Shown here in pieces: positions 44,021 to 53,300 of a stretch of 64,000 nucleotides of DNA. A program made the translations under genes and the position numbers. The notes under the pieces are model-generated. The model had not been told where the DNA came from, searched no databases, and saw nothing but the letters and a program-made list of their open reading frames with translations. The stretch spans positions 39,443 through 103,442 of the forward strand of contig JACKMZ010000013.1 of the NCBI GenBank assembly GCA_024235135.1, written 5' to 3'. Each line of letters opens with the position of its first letter. Positions within the stretch are counted from its first letter, which is position 1. This DNA comes from Gammaproteobacteria bacterium. Lineage in GTDB: Bacteria; Pseudomonadota; Gammaproteobacteria; Competibacterales; Competibacteraceae.

Positions 44021-46438
44021 ATGGCCATCAAAAAATCCGACCTTTATTCTTCCCTCTGGGCCTCCTGCGACGAATTGCGCGGGGGCATGGACGCCAGCCA
44101 GTACAAGGATTACGTGCTGTTCATGCTGTTCATCAAATACATCAGCGACAAGTACGGCGACAGCGACGACTTCACCTCGCCGGTGATCATTCCGCAAGGC
44201 GCGAGTTTCAAGGACATGGCGGCCCTCAAGGGCAAGCCCGACATCGGCGACAAGATCAATACCCAGATCATCGCGCCGCTGGTCAAAGCCAATTCCAGCC
44301 TGGCGGGCAGCGATTTTCCCCATTTCAACGACCCCAACAAGCTGGGCGAAGGCCCGGCGATGGTGGAGCGTCTGTCCAATCTCATCGCGATTTTTCAGAA
44401 GCCGGAACTGGATTTTTCCAAGAATCGCGCCGAGCACGATGACATTCTGGGCGACGCTTACGAGTACCTGATGCGGCATTTCGCCCAGGATTCGGGCAAG
44501 AGCAAGGGCCAGTTTTATACGCCCGCCGAGGTCAGCCGGGTGATCGCCAAGGTGATCGGCATCGCGCCCGAAAATGCCAGAGCCAAGACCACCGCTTACG
44601 ATCCGACCTGCGGTTCGGGATCGCTGTTGCTCAAGGTAGCCGCCGAGGCCGGTAAGCGCATTACCCTGGAAGGGCAGGAAAGGGACGTGACCACCGCCGG
44701 TCTGGCGCGCATGAACATGATCCTGCACGACTTCCCCACGGCCAGCATCCTGGCGGGCAACACCTTGGCCGCGCCCAAGTTCAAGGACGGCGAACGGCTG
44801 CGAACTTACGATTACGTGGTGGCCAATCCACCGTTTTCGGATAAAACCTGGAGCACCGGACTCACCCCCGCTACCGATCCTTGGCAACGTTTTAACTGGG
44901 GCGTGCCGCCGACCAAGCAGGGCGATTATGCGTTTTTGCTGCACATCATCCGCAGCATGAAAGGCAGCGGCAAAGGCGCCTGCATCCTGCCGCATGGCGT
45001 GTTGTTCCGGGGCAATGCCGAGGCGCTCATTCGGCAGGAACTGGTCCGTTCCGGCATGCTCAAGGGCATCATCGGGCTGCCGGCCAATCTGTTTTACGGC
45101 ACCGGCATCCCCGCCTGCATTTTGGTGCTGGATAAGGAAAACGCCGCCGCGCGCAAGGGCATTTTCATGATCGACGCCAGCCAGGGTTTCATGAAGGACG
45201 GCAACAAGAACCGGCTGCGCGAGCAGGACATTCACCGCATCGTCGATACTTTCCGCAAGCAGGCCGAAACGCCGCGTTATGCCCGATTAGTGCCTTTCGA
45301 TGAGATCGCCGACCTCAAGAACGATTTCAATCTCAACCTGCCGCGCTACATCGACAGCAGCGAGCCGGAAGACCTTCAGGACATCGATGCCCACCTGAAC
45401 GGCGGCATTCCCGAGCGCGATCTGGAGGCTTTGGCGGATTATTGGGAGGTGCTGCCCGGCGTGCGCGCCGCCTTGTTCGAGCCGCTGCGGCCCGCTTATG
45501 TCCATCTGCACCTGCCGCTGACCGAGGTCAAGGCCGCGATTCTCGATCATGCCGAGTTTGCCGCGTTCAATCGGATGGCGACCCAGCGTTTTACCGATTG
45601 GCGCGCGGCGGTCACACCCACCTTGACCGGTTTCGACCAGGGCGATCATCCCAAGGCGTTGATCGAAACCTTGGCGGAAGGGTTGCTGGAGATATTCAAA
45701 TCCGTGCCGCTGCTCGACGCTTACGACATCTATCAGCATCTGATGGATTACTGGGCGGAGACGATGCAGGACGATGCCTATGCAATCGCCGCCGACGGTT
45801 GGGCAGCCAAACCGGCCCGCATCGTCGAGACCGATAAGAAAGGCAAGACCAAGGACAAAGGTTGGGCCTGCGATCTGATTCCCAAGCCCTATATCGTCGC
45901 CCGCTATTTCGCCGCCGAGCAGGCCGCCTTGGATGAAACCCAGGCGGAATTGGAAGCGGTCAGCGCCAGCCGTGGCGAATTGGAGGAGGAACACAGCGGC
46001 GAGGAGGCGGCTTTCTCCGGTTTCGACAAGATCAACGCCGCCGCCGTCAAGGAGCGAATCAAGGAGATCGACAAAGACCCGGACGGCGCGGAGGAATTGG
46101 CGATCCTGCGACGCTGGTTGAAGCTTGCCGAACAGGAAACCGCGCTTAAGAAGGCGGTGAAGGAACAGGATGCCGCACTGGACCGGCAGGCTTACGAGAA
46201 ATATCCGCAACTCAGCGTGGCCGAAATCAAAACCCTGGTGGTGGACGATAAATGGATGGCGCATTTGGCCGCCGCCGTGCAGGGCGAGTTGGATCGCGTT
46301 TCGCAGACGCTGACCGGGCGCATTCGGCAACTGGCCGAGCGTTACGCCACGCCCTTGCCGCAGCTTAGCGAGGAAGTGGAAACGCTGGCCGCTCGCGTGG
46401 AGGAGCATTTGAAAAGGATGGGGGTGGCATGGAATTAA
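44021..46438 (+). CDS. hsdM: Type I restriction-modification system methyltransferase subunit
   Basis: N6-adenine DNA methyltransferase of a type I system. It has the helical HsdM N domain (about 1-150), GQFYTPAEVSRVI (163-175), SAM motif DPTCGSGSLL (194-203) and catalytic NPPF (269-272). At 805 residues it is longer than a common HsdM (about 500) because of a long C-terminal part with a charged helical segment (about 630-805), probably a coiled coil that contacts the complex. It overlaps the DUF1016 gene by 10 bp. It would form the M2S methylase with HsdS. Confidence 0.93.
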   Translation: MAIKKSDLYSSLWASCDELRGGMDASQYKDYVLFMLFIKYISDKYGDSDDFTSPVIIPQGASFKDMAALKGKPDIGDKINTQIIAPLVKANSSLAGSDFPHFNDPNKLGEGPAMVERLSNLIAIFQKPELDFSKNRAEHDDILGDAYEYLMRHFAQDSGKSKGQFYTPAEVSRVIAKVIGIAPENARAKTTAYDPTCGSGSLLLKVAAEAGKRITLEGQERDVTTAGLARMNMILHDFPTASILAGNTLAAPKFKDGERLRTYDYVVANPPFSDKTWSTGLTPATDPWQRFNWGVPPTKQGDYAFLLHIIRSMKGSGKGACILPHGVLFRGNAEALIRQELVRSGMLKGIIGLPANLFYGTGIPACILVLDKENAAARKGIFMIDASQGFMKDGNKNRLREQDIHRIVDTFRKQAETPRYARLVPFDEIADLKNDFNLNLPRYIDSSEPEDLQDIDAHLNGGIPERDLEALADYWEVLPGVRAALFEPLRPAYVHLHLPLTEVKAAILDHAEFAAFNRMATQRFTDWRAAVTPTLTGFDQGDHPKALIETLAEGLLEIFKSVPLLDAYDIYQHLMDYWAETMQDDAYAIAADGWAAKPARIVETDKKGKTKDKGWACDLIPKPYIVARYFAAEQAALDETQAELEAVSASRGELEEEHSGEEAAFSGFDKINAAAVKERIKEIDKDPDGAEELAILRRWLKLAEQETALKKAVKEQDAALDRQAYEKYPQLSVAEIKTLVVDDKWMAHLAAAVQGELDRVSQTLTGRIRQLAERYATPLPQLSEEVETLAARVEEHLKRMGVAWN

Positions 46439-47442
46439 TCCGTGGCGATGATTACCGGCAATTACTGGATCAGATTTCCGACGTTTATACCCAGGGACAG
46501 GTTCGGGCGGTGCGGGCCGTCAATACTCAGTTGATCGAAACCTACTGGCAGGTTGGGCAACATATCGTCGAATTCGAGCAGGCTGGCAGTCTCCGTGCCG
46601 AGTACGGCAAGGCGCTTATCGACACACTGTCTGCCGATCTCCGTTTGCGTCACGGCAAGGGTTTCAGCCGCAGCAATTTGGTGTACATGCGTCTGTTGTA
46701 TCTACGCTATCCAATAAGTCAGAAGCCTTCTCACCAATTGAGCTGGTCCCACTATGTTGAATTGCTCAAGATCGACGACGAGCTAGAACGCGGTTTCTAT
46801 GAGAAACAGGCCATTGCCGAACACTGGTCAGTGCCTGAACTCAAGCGGCAAAAAGCAGCCTCGTTATTTCTGCGTCTAGCCGCTGGCAAGGATAAAGCGG
46901 GAATTTTACAACTGGCGATGCAAGGCCAGATCGTCGAGCAACCTGTTGACCTGTTGCGCGAACCTTATGTGTTTGAATTTCTAAAAATCCCCGAACCCTA
47001 TCAAGTCTCCGAAACCCAGCTTGAAACCGTGCTTTGCAATCATCTTCAACCTTTCCTGCTGGAACTTGGCAAAGGGTTCACGTTTGTCGGTCGGCAGTAC
47101 CGAATCACTATCAACAACAGCCATTACAAGGTTGATTTGGTTTTCTACCATCGTATTCTGCGTTGCTTTGTGCTAATCGATCTCAAGCTTGGCGAAGTGC
47201 AACATCATGACATTGGCCAGATGAATCTTTATCTCGGTTATTTCGCCAGTGAGGAAAATATTGAGGGTGATAACCCGCCCATCGGCATCATCCTCAGCCG
47301 CCATAAGGATGAGCTGCTGGTCGAATATGCCACCTATGGCATGAACAGCCAGCTTTTTGTACAGAAATATCAACTATATCTGCCTGACCGAGAAACCTTG
47401 CGCCGCGAGTTGGAGTTGAGTCTGCGCGAGGTAGAGCCATGA
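46429..47442 (+). CDS. DUF1016 (YhcG-like) PD-(D/E)XK nuclease-family protein
   Basis: A 337-residue protein of the YhcG/DUF1016 family, which has an N-terminal helical domain (LIETYWQVGQHIVEFEQ, FSRSNLVYMRLLY, LSWSHYVELLKI) and a C-terminal PD-(D/E)XK fold (YKVDLVFYHRILRCFVLIDL followed by KLG). The core site is D...D-L-K, so the second acidic residue is Asp rather than Glu. It lies between hsdM and hsdS with 10-bp and 4-bp overlaps. It is a frequent passenger in type I loci; its exact job (nuclease or recombination factor) is unsettled. Base content is more AT-rich than hsdM. Confidence 0.85.
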   Translation: MELIRGDDYRQLLDQISDVYTQGQVRAVRAVNTQLIETYWQVGQHIVEFEQAGSLRAEYGKALIDTLSADLRLRHGKGFSRSNLVYMRLLYLRYPISQKPSHQLSWSHYVELLKIDDELERGFYEKQAIAEHWSVPELKRQKAASLFLRLAAGKDKAGILQLAMQGQIVEQPVDLLREPYVFEFLKIPEPYQVSETQLETVLCNHLQPFLLELGKGFTFVGRQYRITINNSHYKVDLVFYHRILRCFVLIDLKLGEVQHHDIGQMNLYLGYFASEENIEGDNPPIGIILSRHKDELLVEYATYGMNSQLFVQKYQLYLPDRETLRRELELSLREVEP

Positions 47443-48788
47443 CGAATGAAGTGAAGCCAGGTTATAAGCTGACGGAGGTGGGGGTTATTCCGGAGGATTG
47501 GGATGTCGTTCAACTCGGCGACTTGAGGCCGTTTATCACCAGTGGCTCACGGGGTTGGGCGTCGTTTTATTCGGATCGCGGCTCTCTTTTCGTTCGTATC
47601 ACAAATCTCTCGCGGGAATCCATTTACCTTGATCTAACGGATTCGAAGTTCGTGAATCTTCCACCGGGGTCAAGCGAAGGGGTAAGAACACAGCTTAAAG
47701 AACATGACATACTGATTTCGATCACCGCTGACATCGGCATTATTGGCTATGTCGATGTAAAGGTTCCTTGTCCGGCATATATCAACCAGCACATAGCACT
47801 TGTAAGGTTCGACGCTTCACAAGCCTGTGGAAAGTTCGTAAGTTACTTTCTAGCTTCGGAAAAGCCACAGCGATTATTTCGTGCTTCAATGGACGTTGGT
47901 GCAAAGGCCGGAATGAACTTGATAACGGTTCAGAAAATACAAACTGCTCTACCACCCCTCCCCGAACAACGCGCCATAGCCGCCGCGCTCTCCGATGTGG
48001 ATGCGCTGCTGGACGGGCTGGACCGGCTCATTGCCAAGAAGCGCGACCTCAAACAGGCCGCCATGCAGCAACTCCTCACCGGCCAAACCCGCCTTCCGGG
48101 TTTTAGTGGGGCGTGGGAGGTGCGGCGGTTGAGGGATCATCTGACTTTTCTTAAGAATGGCGTTAATTCTCGCGCAGAACTCACTACCGATGGCCAAGTA
48201 AAATACTTGCATTACGGCGATATTCACGGGACGAAACGTTTGTTTCTCGATCCAAACGAAACCCAAATGCCACACATTTCGACCTCAAAGGTTAGCAAAC
48301 TGGATCGATTGTCTGACGGTGATCTGGTATTCGCCGATGCTTCAGAAGATTTGGATGGAGTAGGCAAATCAGTTGAACTTAAAGGGACTAAGCAATTAGA
48401 GATTGTTTCCGGGCTGCATACTATTGCAATTCGATTCGACAAACAGGTACTCGTTGACGGTTTTAAGGCATATCTTCAGTTCGTCCCTGTGTTTCGGCAG
48501 CACTTACGACAGCTCGCCTCTGGAACCAAAGTTTATGCAACCAACAGAGCACATATTGCGAGCGTAACAGTATCGTTGCCGACGGTTAAAGAACAAACCG
48601 CCATAGCCGCCATCCTCTCCGACATGGACGCCGAAATCGCCGCTCTGGAAGCCCGCCGCGACAAAACCCGCGCCCTCAAGCAAGGCATGATGCAAGAACT
48701 GCTGACCGGCAGGATTCGTCTGATCGATCCCTCTCTTTCCAATCAATCCACAGGAGAAGCCGATGCAAGTAAAGCGACAGATTCTTGA
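47439..48788 (+). CDS. hsdS: Type I restriction-modification system specificity subunit
   Basis: A 449-residue HsdS with two target-recognition domains (about 1-165 and 225-380), each followed by a conserved helix region: LPEQRAIAAALSDVDALLDG (about 175) and KEQTAIAAILSDMDAEIAAL (about 383), each leading into a basic helix (KKRDLKQAAMQQLLTGQTRL; RDKTRALKQGMMQELLTGRI). The recognition domains are AT-rich compared with the flanking genes, as is usual for swapped domains. Its start overlaps the DUF1016 gene by 4 bp and its end overlaps the small antitoxin gene by 26 bp. The target sequence cannot be predicted by eye. Confidence 0.92.
   Translation: MTNEVKPGYKLTEVGVIPEDWDVVQLGDLRPFITSGSRGWASFYSDRGSLFVRITNLSRESIYLDLTDSKFVNLPPGSSEGVRTQLKEHDILISITADIGIIGYVDVKVPCPAYINQHIALVRFDASQACGKFVSYFLASEKPQRLFRASMDVGAKAGMNLITVQKIQTALPPLPEQRAIAAALSDVDALLDGLDRLIAKKRDLKQAAMQQLLTGQTRLPGFSGAWEVRRLRDHLTFLKNGVNSRAELTTDGQVKYLHYGDIHGTKRLFLDPNETQMPHISTSKVSKLDRLSDGDLVFADASEDLDGVGKSVELKGTKQLEIVSGLHTIAIRFDKQVLVDGFKAYLQFVPVFRQHLRQLASGTKVYATNRAHIASVTVSLPTVKEQTAIAAILSDMDAEIAALEARRDKTRALKQGMMQELLTGRIRLIDPSLSNQSTGEADASKATDS
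47965..48714 (+). repeat. Paired internal repeats of hsdS
   Basis: The central (about 47965-48091) and C-terminal (about 48588-48714) conserved regions of hsdS are diverged direct repeats at protein level and share identical DNA runs such as CGCCATAGCCGCC. They could let the two recognition domains be exchanged by recombination. Confidence 0.5.
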
Positions 48789-48990
48789 CGTCACTTCCTG
48801 TCAGGTAATCATTGATTTACCTGAATCCTTCGTCAACCATCGGGTGGAATTAATTGCCCTGACTCTGGATGATGTAGATACAGCACCGAAACGCCGCAAA
48901 CCGCATCCAGAAATTGCTGGAAAGGGACATACCCATGGTGATCTCATCGGCCCGTTGGTGGCAGAGGACGACTGGGAATGTCTGAATTGA
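48763..48990 (+). CDS. Small antitoxin of a PIN-toxin pair
   Basis: A 75-residue protein with an N-terminal strand-rich part (ILDVTSCQVIIDLPESFVNH) and a charged C-terminal tail (KRRKPHPEIAGKGHTHGD, then EDDWECLN), like DUF2281/VapB-type antitoxins. It overlaps hsdS by 26 bp and the PIN gene by 13 bp, so it is translated from the restriction operon message. No separate promoter is evident. The antitoxin role rests mainly on its place before the PIN toxin. Confidence 0.75.
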   Translation: MQVKRQILDVTSCQVIIDLPESFVNHRVELIALTLDDVDTAPKRRKPHPEIAGKGHTHGDLIGPLVAEDDWECLN

Positions 48991-49394
48991 TCGTACTGGA
49001 TAGCCACATCTGGTACTGGTGGATCAATCTCGAAAATGAACGCCTTTCCCCTACCCTTGTGGACGATATCGAAACTGCGCCGCGCGTTGGCGTCTCCGCC
49101 GTATCCTGCTTCGAGTTGGCGCTCGCACACCGGCGGGGCCGTCTTGCATTGCCTCAACCACCTGCCGAGTGGCTTCGGCACGCACTTGCAGGCTCAGGCG
49201 TCGAGTTGTTGCCCCTGACTCCTGAAATCGCCGCGCGCGCCGTTACACTCACCGAGGTTCATCGTGACCCATTTGACCGGATCATCATCGCGACAGCCTT
49301 GGAGTACGATGCTCGTCTCGCGAGTTTGGATGGACTGTTTGCCAACTATCCGGAGCTATCGAGCCGATTGGTTCCAGCCGCAACATCGAAATAA
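48978..49394 (+). CDS. PIN-domain toxin (VapC-like)
   Basis: A 138-residue PIN ribonuclease. LDSHIWYWWINLE gives the first Asp (near 8), AVSCFELALAHRRGRL the Glu (near 46) and RDPFDRIIIATALEYD the later acidic residues (near 96-100). The LDSHxWxWW motif resembles the VapC group found with DUF2281-type antitoxins. It sits between the antitoxin and hsdR, 18 bp before the latter. Placement inside a type I operon suggests an added layer of defence or addiction, which is inferred. Confidence 0.85.
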   Translation: MSELIVLDSHIWYWWINLENERLSPTLVDDIETAPRVGVSAVSCFELALAHRRGRLALPQPPAEWLRHALAGSGVELLPLTPEIAARAVTLTEVHRDPFDRIIIATALEYDARLASLDGLFANYPELSSRLVPAATSK

Positions 49395-49412
49395 TCGGGG
49401 AGTAGCAATACG

Positions 49413-52400
49413 ATGGAACGCCCTCTGATACTCACCCGCCCGCGCTCCGAACGCGAAACCCAAAACCGCATCGTCGCCTTATTCACCGACCAAAAGCGAA
49501 CCGACAATCTCGGTTACCGCTACCTCGGCAACTGGCAGCAACGCGAAAACAACCGCCCCATAGAACCCGAACTGCTGAGCGCCAACCTGACCGCGCGCGG
49601 CTACTCGCCCGCCCACATCGCCGCCGCCCGGCGTGAACTGGAAACCGCCGCCGACGCCACCGGCATCACTCTCTATTCAGCCAATCTACGCAGCTATCAA
49701 CTGCTGCGCTACGGCGTGAAGGTGCAGATCGCCGCCGGCAAACCGCACGAAACCGTGCACCTGATCGACTGGGAGCATCCCGAAAACAACGATTTCGCCC
49801 TGGCCGAGGAAGTCACCCTTAACGGCGGCTTTGAGCGCCGCCCGGACATCGTGCTGTATATCAACGGGCTGGCCGTCGTCGTCATCGAACTCAAACGCGG
49901 TTCGGTGGACATTGCCGACGGTATCCGCCAACTCATCACCAATCAGGAAGAACTGTTCAACCTGGGTTTTTTCGCCACCGTGCAACTCGTGTTGGCCGGC
50001 AGCGACGCCCAGGGTCTGCGTTACGGCACCACCGGCACGCCGGAACAGCATTTCGTCGAATGGAAGGACGAAAGCCTGGCTAACGCGGATACGCCGCCAA
50101 CCACCGGGGCGCTGCTCGATAGGCCGTTGGCGCAACTGTGCGATAAGGCGCGGTTGCTGGACCTGATCTTCAACTTCATCATCTTCGACGCGGGTCAGAA
50201 AAAAGTGCCGCGCCCCCACCAGTTTCAAGGCGTCAAAGCCGCCCAGGCCCGCATCGCCCAAGGCGAAGGCGGCGTCATCTGGCACACCCAGGGCAGTGGC
50301 AAGAGCATCCTCATGGTGCTGTTGGCCAAGTGGCTGCTGGAGCACGATCCCGAGGCCCGCATTCTGGTCATCACCGACCGCGACGAACTGGACCGGCAAA
50401 TCGTCGGCGTCATGCGCAACGCTGGCGTGATCGGCGAACAATCCCCCTCGCCCCGCATCACCTCGCGCCATGAGTTCATCGCCAAACTGGCGGCCACCAC
50501 GCCGCGCCTGCTCTGCGCTCTGATCCATAAATTCGATCTCGACCTCAAAGGATCGCCGCCGCCGGTGCACGGCCGCTTTTACGTGTTCGTGGACGAATGC
50601 CACCGCACCCAAGGCGGCGACATGAACCGCCAGATGAAACGCTGGCTGGCCGGGGCGATCTTCATCGGCTTCAGCGGCACGCCGCTGCTGCGTAAAGACA
50701 AGCCCATGACGCGGGACGTGTTCGGCGCCTTCATCCACACGTACAAATTCCATCAGGCCGTGACCGATCGGGTAGTGCTGGATCTCAAATACGAAGCCCG
50801 CAGCGTGGCCCAGCGTTTGACCTCGCAAGCGGCTATCGACCGATGGTTCGAGCAGAAAACCAAGAACCTCAACAAGTTCCAGAAGGCGAAATTGCGCGAA
50901 CGCTGGGCGACGATGGAAGAACTGATGAGCGCCGAGGGCCGCAAGCGCGAGATCATCGCCAACATCATCGCCGACTTTGCCCTCAAACCGCGCATGAACA
51001 ACGACCGAGGCACGGCAATTTTGGTGGCGGCCTCGATTTACGACGCCTGTCATTACTTCCGGCTGTTCCAGAACACCCAATTTGGGCCTTCCTGCGGGAT
51101 TGTGACTTCCTATCAGCCCAACGCCAGCGCCATCTCCAAGGCATCGCCCAACGGCGACGAGCGATACAAATACGACACCTACAGCCAATACGTCCTGAAA
51201 AACGCCCAGACCACCGAGAAGTACGAGGCCGAAATCAAGCGCCGCTTCATCGAAGAGCCGGCCAACACCAAACTGTTGATCGTGGTTGGCAAGCTGCTCA
51301 CCGGTTTCGACGCGCCCAGTTGCACGTATATCTACCTGGACAACGAACTGCGCGACCACAATCTGTTTCAGGCTATTTGCCGCACCAACCGGCTGGATGG
51401 CGAGGACAAGGATTACGGTTACATCGTCGATTTCAAGGAGCTGTTCGCCGACGTGCAACAGGCGATCGCCGTCTACAGTTCGGACGAGTTGGACATCGAC
51501 GACGGTGGCGAGGCCGAAAACAACGTCCATCTCAAGGACTGGTTGCGGGAAGGCCGCAAGCAACTGGAAGACGCCCGGCAGGCGCTACACTACCTGTGCG
51601 AGCCGGCGCCGCTGCCGCGCGAGGTCGAGCAATTTCTCCGTTACTTCTGCGGCGACGCGGCCCAGGCCGACGCCCTGAACGAAACCGAAGCCTTGCGGGT
51701 GGCGTATTACCAGGCGGTGGCGTTGTTGACACGCCGCTATGCCAATCTGGCCCAGCACCTTAATGAGGCAGGGTACACCGAGGCCGAAGCCACGACGCTC
51801 ACCCAGGAAGTGGCGTGGCATGTCGAAACCCGTGCGGCGATCAAGCAGCACGCCGGCGAGGAACTGGACATCAAACCCTACGAGGCGGACATGCGCCACC
51901 TCATCAATACCTACATCCAGGCCGATCCGGCGGAAGATCTGGGCGAACTGAACAAGTTGCCGCTGACCGATCTCATCGTCAAAACCGGCATTCACGACGC
52001 CATCGCCAGAAAACTCAACGCCAAGGGCCATCTCTCGAATGACGCGGTCGCCGAGGCGATCATCAATAACGTCCGTAAAATCATCGTCCGCGATCAGCTC
52101 ACCGATCCGAAGTTCTACGAAAAAATGTCCAAGTTGCTGGACGATTTGATCAAGCAAAGCCGCAAGGACACGGCCGACTACGAGGCATTCCTGCGCCAGG
52201 CCGAAGCACTGGCGAAAAATCTGGCGGCCCGACAGCCCGACGCGGATGCGCCGGCGGCGCTGCACGGCAAGCCGGAAGCCGCCGTGCTTTACCGTAATCT
52301 CGATTCGCTTCCGGCCTCGACATTTCGTTATCCGAGCAGCGACGAGGACCGGGCCGACCTGGCTTTGCGGATCGACAGCGCGGTTCGCGAGCAAGCGCCC

Positions 52401-52529
52401 GCCGATTGGAAGGGCGATCAGGCCCGCGAGGCCCAGGTGCTCAATGCGATTCATCCGCTACTCGACCGCGATCGCGAAGCGACCCAAGCGATGTTCGAGA
52501 TCATCAAGCAACAGCCAGGTTACAAGTGA
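49413..52529 (+). CDS. hsdR: Type I restriction endonuclease subunit R
   Basis: ATP-dependent translocase/nuclease, 1038 residues. The N-terminal nuclease site is RRPDIVLYINGLAVVVIELK (Asp145, Glu159, Lys161). SF2 helicase motifs follow: Walker A HTQGSGKSIL (near 291-300), ILVITDRDELDRQI, DECH (394-397) and GFSGTPLL. The C-terminal third is helical and binds the methylase core. The sequence fits the HsdR family throughout, with no break. The downstream metallopeptidase starts in the HsdR stop codon overlap (GTGA). Confidence 0.94.
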   Translation: MERPLILTRPRSERETQNRIVALFTDQKRTDNLGYRYLGNWQQRENNRPIEPELLSANLTARGYSPAHIAAARRELETAADATGITLYSANLRSYQLLRYGVKVQIAAGKPHETVHLIDWEHPENNDFALAEEVTLNGGFERRPDIVLYINGLAVVVIELKRGSVDIADGIRQLITNQEELFNLGFFATVQLVLAGSDAQGLRYGTTGTPEQHFVEWKDESLANADTPPTTGALLDRPLAQLCDKARLLDLIFNFIIFDAGQKKVPRPHQFQGVKAAQARIAQGEGGVIWHTQGSGKSILMVLLAKWLLEHDPEARILVITDRDELDRQIVGVMRNAGVIGEQSPSPRITSRHEFIAKLAATTPRLLCALIHKFDLDLKGSPPPVHGRFYVFVDECHRTQGGDMNRQMKRWLAGAIFIGFSGTPLLRKDKPMTRDVFGAFIHTYKFHQAVTDRVVLDLKYEARSVAQRLTSQAAIDRWFEQKTKNLNKFQKAKLRERWATMEELMSAEGRKREIIANIIADFALKPRMNNDRGTAILVAASIYDACHYFRLFQNTQFGPSCGIVTSYQPNASAISKASPNGDERYKYDTYSQYVLKNAQTTEKYEAEIKRRFIEEPANTKLLIVVGKLLTGFDAPSCTYIYLDNELRDHNLFQAICRTNRLDGEDKDYGYIVDFKELFADVQQAIAVYSSDELDIDDGGEAENNVHLKDWLREGRKQLEDARQALHYLCEPAPLPREVEQFLRYFCGDAAQADALNETEALRVAYYQAVALLTRRYANLAQHLNEAGYTEAEATTLTQEVAWHVETRAAIKQHAGEELDIKPYEADMRHLINTYIQADPAEDLGELNKLPLTDLIVKTGIHDAIARKLNAKGHLSNDAVAEAIINNVRKIIVRDQLTDPKFYEKMSKLLDDLIKQSRKDTADYEAFLRQAEALAKNLAARQPDADAPAALHGKPEAAVLYRNLDSLPASTFRYPSSDEDRADLALRIDSAVREQAPADWKGDQAREAQVLNAIHPLLDRDREATQAMFEIIKQQPGYK

Positions 52530-53242
52530 CCGCCATTATTCGGCTGGGCGATGTGGAAATCGCCGTCACCCGCAAAGCCGTGAAAAACGTGCACCTCTCG
52601 GTGCATCCGCCGGGTGGCCACGTCACCCTGGTCGCGCCCACCGGCACCCGTCTGGAAGTCGCCCGCGCTTACGCCATTTCCAAACTCGGCTGGATTCGCG
52701 AACAACAGGCCAGGCTGCGGGCGCAGGCGCGGGAAACGCCGCGCCAGTACGTGGAGCGGGAAAGTCACTATCTGTGGGGACGGCAATATTTGCTATCCGT
52801 GATCGAAAAAAACGAAAAGCCTTCGGTGGCAATCGATCATCGGCGCATTTTGTTAAACGTGCGGCCGGGTGCTTCCCTGACCAAGCGCGAGGCCATCCTG
52901 CACGAATGGCGGCGGTCGCTCTTGCATGAGGTGGTGCCGGCGCTGATCCGAAAGTGGGAGACAAAGCTCGGCGTAACCGTCACCGCCTATTTCCTGCAAC
53001 GCATGAAAACCAAGTGGGGCGGTTGCAACCATCGGGCGGGTAACATCCGCCTGAATACCGAATTGGCGAAAAAGCCGAAAGACTTGCTGGAGTATGTCGT
53101 CGCGCACGAAATGGCCCATCTGATTGAGCCGACCCACAACGCGCGTTTCGTGGCTTTACTGGATCGGCACTATCCGACCTGGCGGGATGCGCGGATGGAA
53201 TTGAACGAGTTGCCGTTGGCCGCTTGGACACGGAAAGAATAA
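52526..53242 (+). CDS. YgjP-type (M48-like) metallopeptidase
   Basis: A 238-residue protein of the YgjP/DUF45 family. The zinc motif is HEMAHLIEPTHNARF (His194, Glu195, His198, then His204), preceded by MKTKWGGCNHRAGNIRLN, the family signature. The start is a GTG at 52526 overlapping the hsdR stop by 4 bp; the longer frame from 52406 runs inside hsdR and is rejected. Such genes often follow hsdR, but their role is unknown. It is the last gene of the defence operon. Confidence 0.87.
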   Translation: MTAIIRLGDVEIAVTRKAVKNVHLSVHPPGGHVTLVAPTGTRLEVARAYAISKLGWIREQQARLRAQARETPRQYVERESHYLWGRQYLLSVIEKNEKPSVAIDHRRILLNVRPGASLTKREAILHEWRRSLLHEVVPALIRKWETKLGVTVTAYFLQRMKTKWGGCNHRAGNIRLNTELAKKPKDLLEYVVAHEMAHLIEPTHNARFVALLDRHYPTWRDARMELNELPLAAWTRKE

Positions 53243-53300
53243 GAACGACTCGATCGATCAAAATCGCCCTCAGCGTTGAGATGCCAAGCGGCAAGACCGT

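Noticed and set aside
49686..51563. Minus-strand frame of 625 codons across hsdR
   Set aside because: Antisense shadow of hsdR, which has all expected helicase and nuclease motifs.
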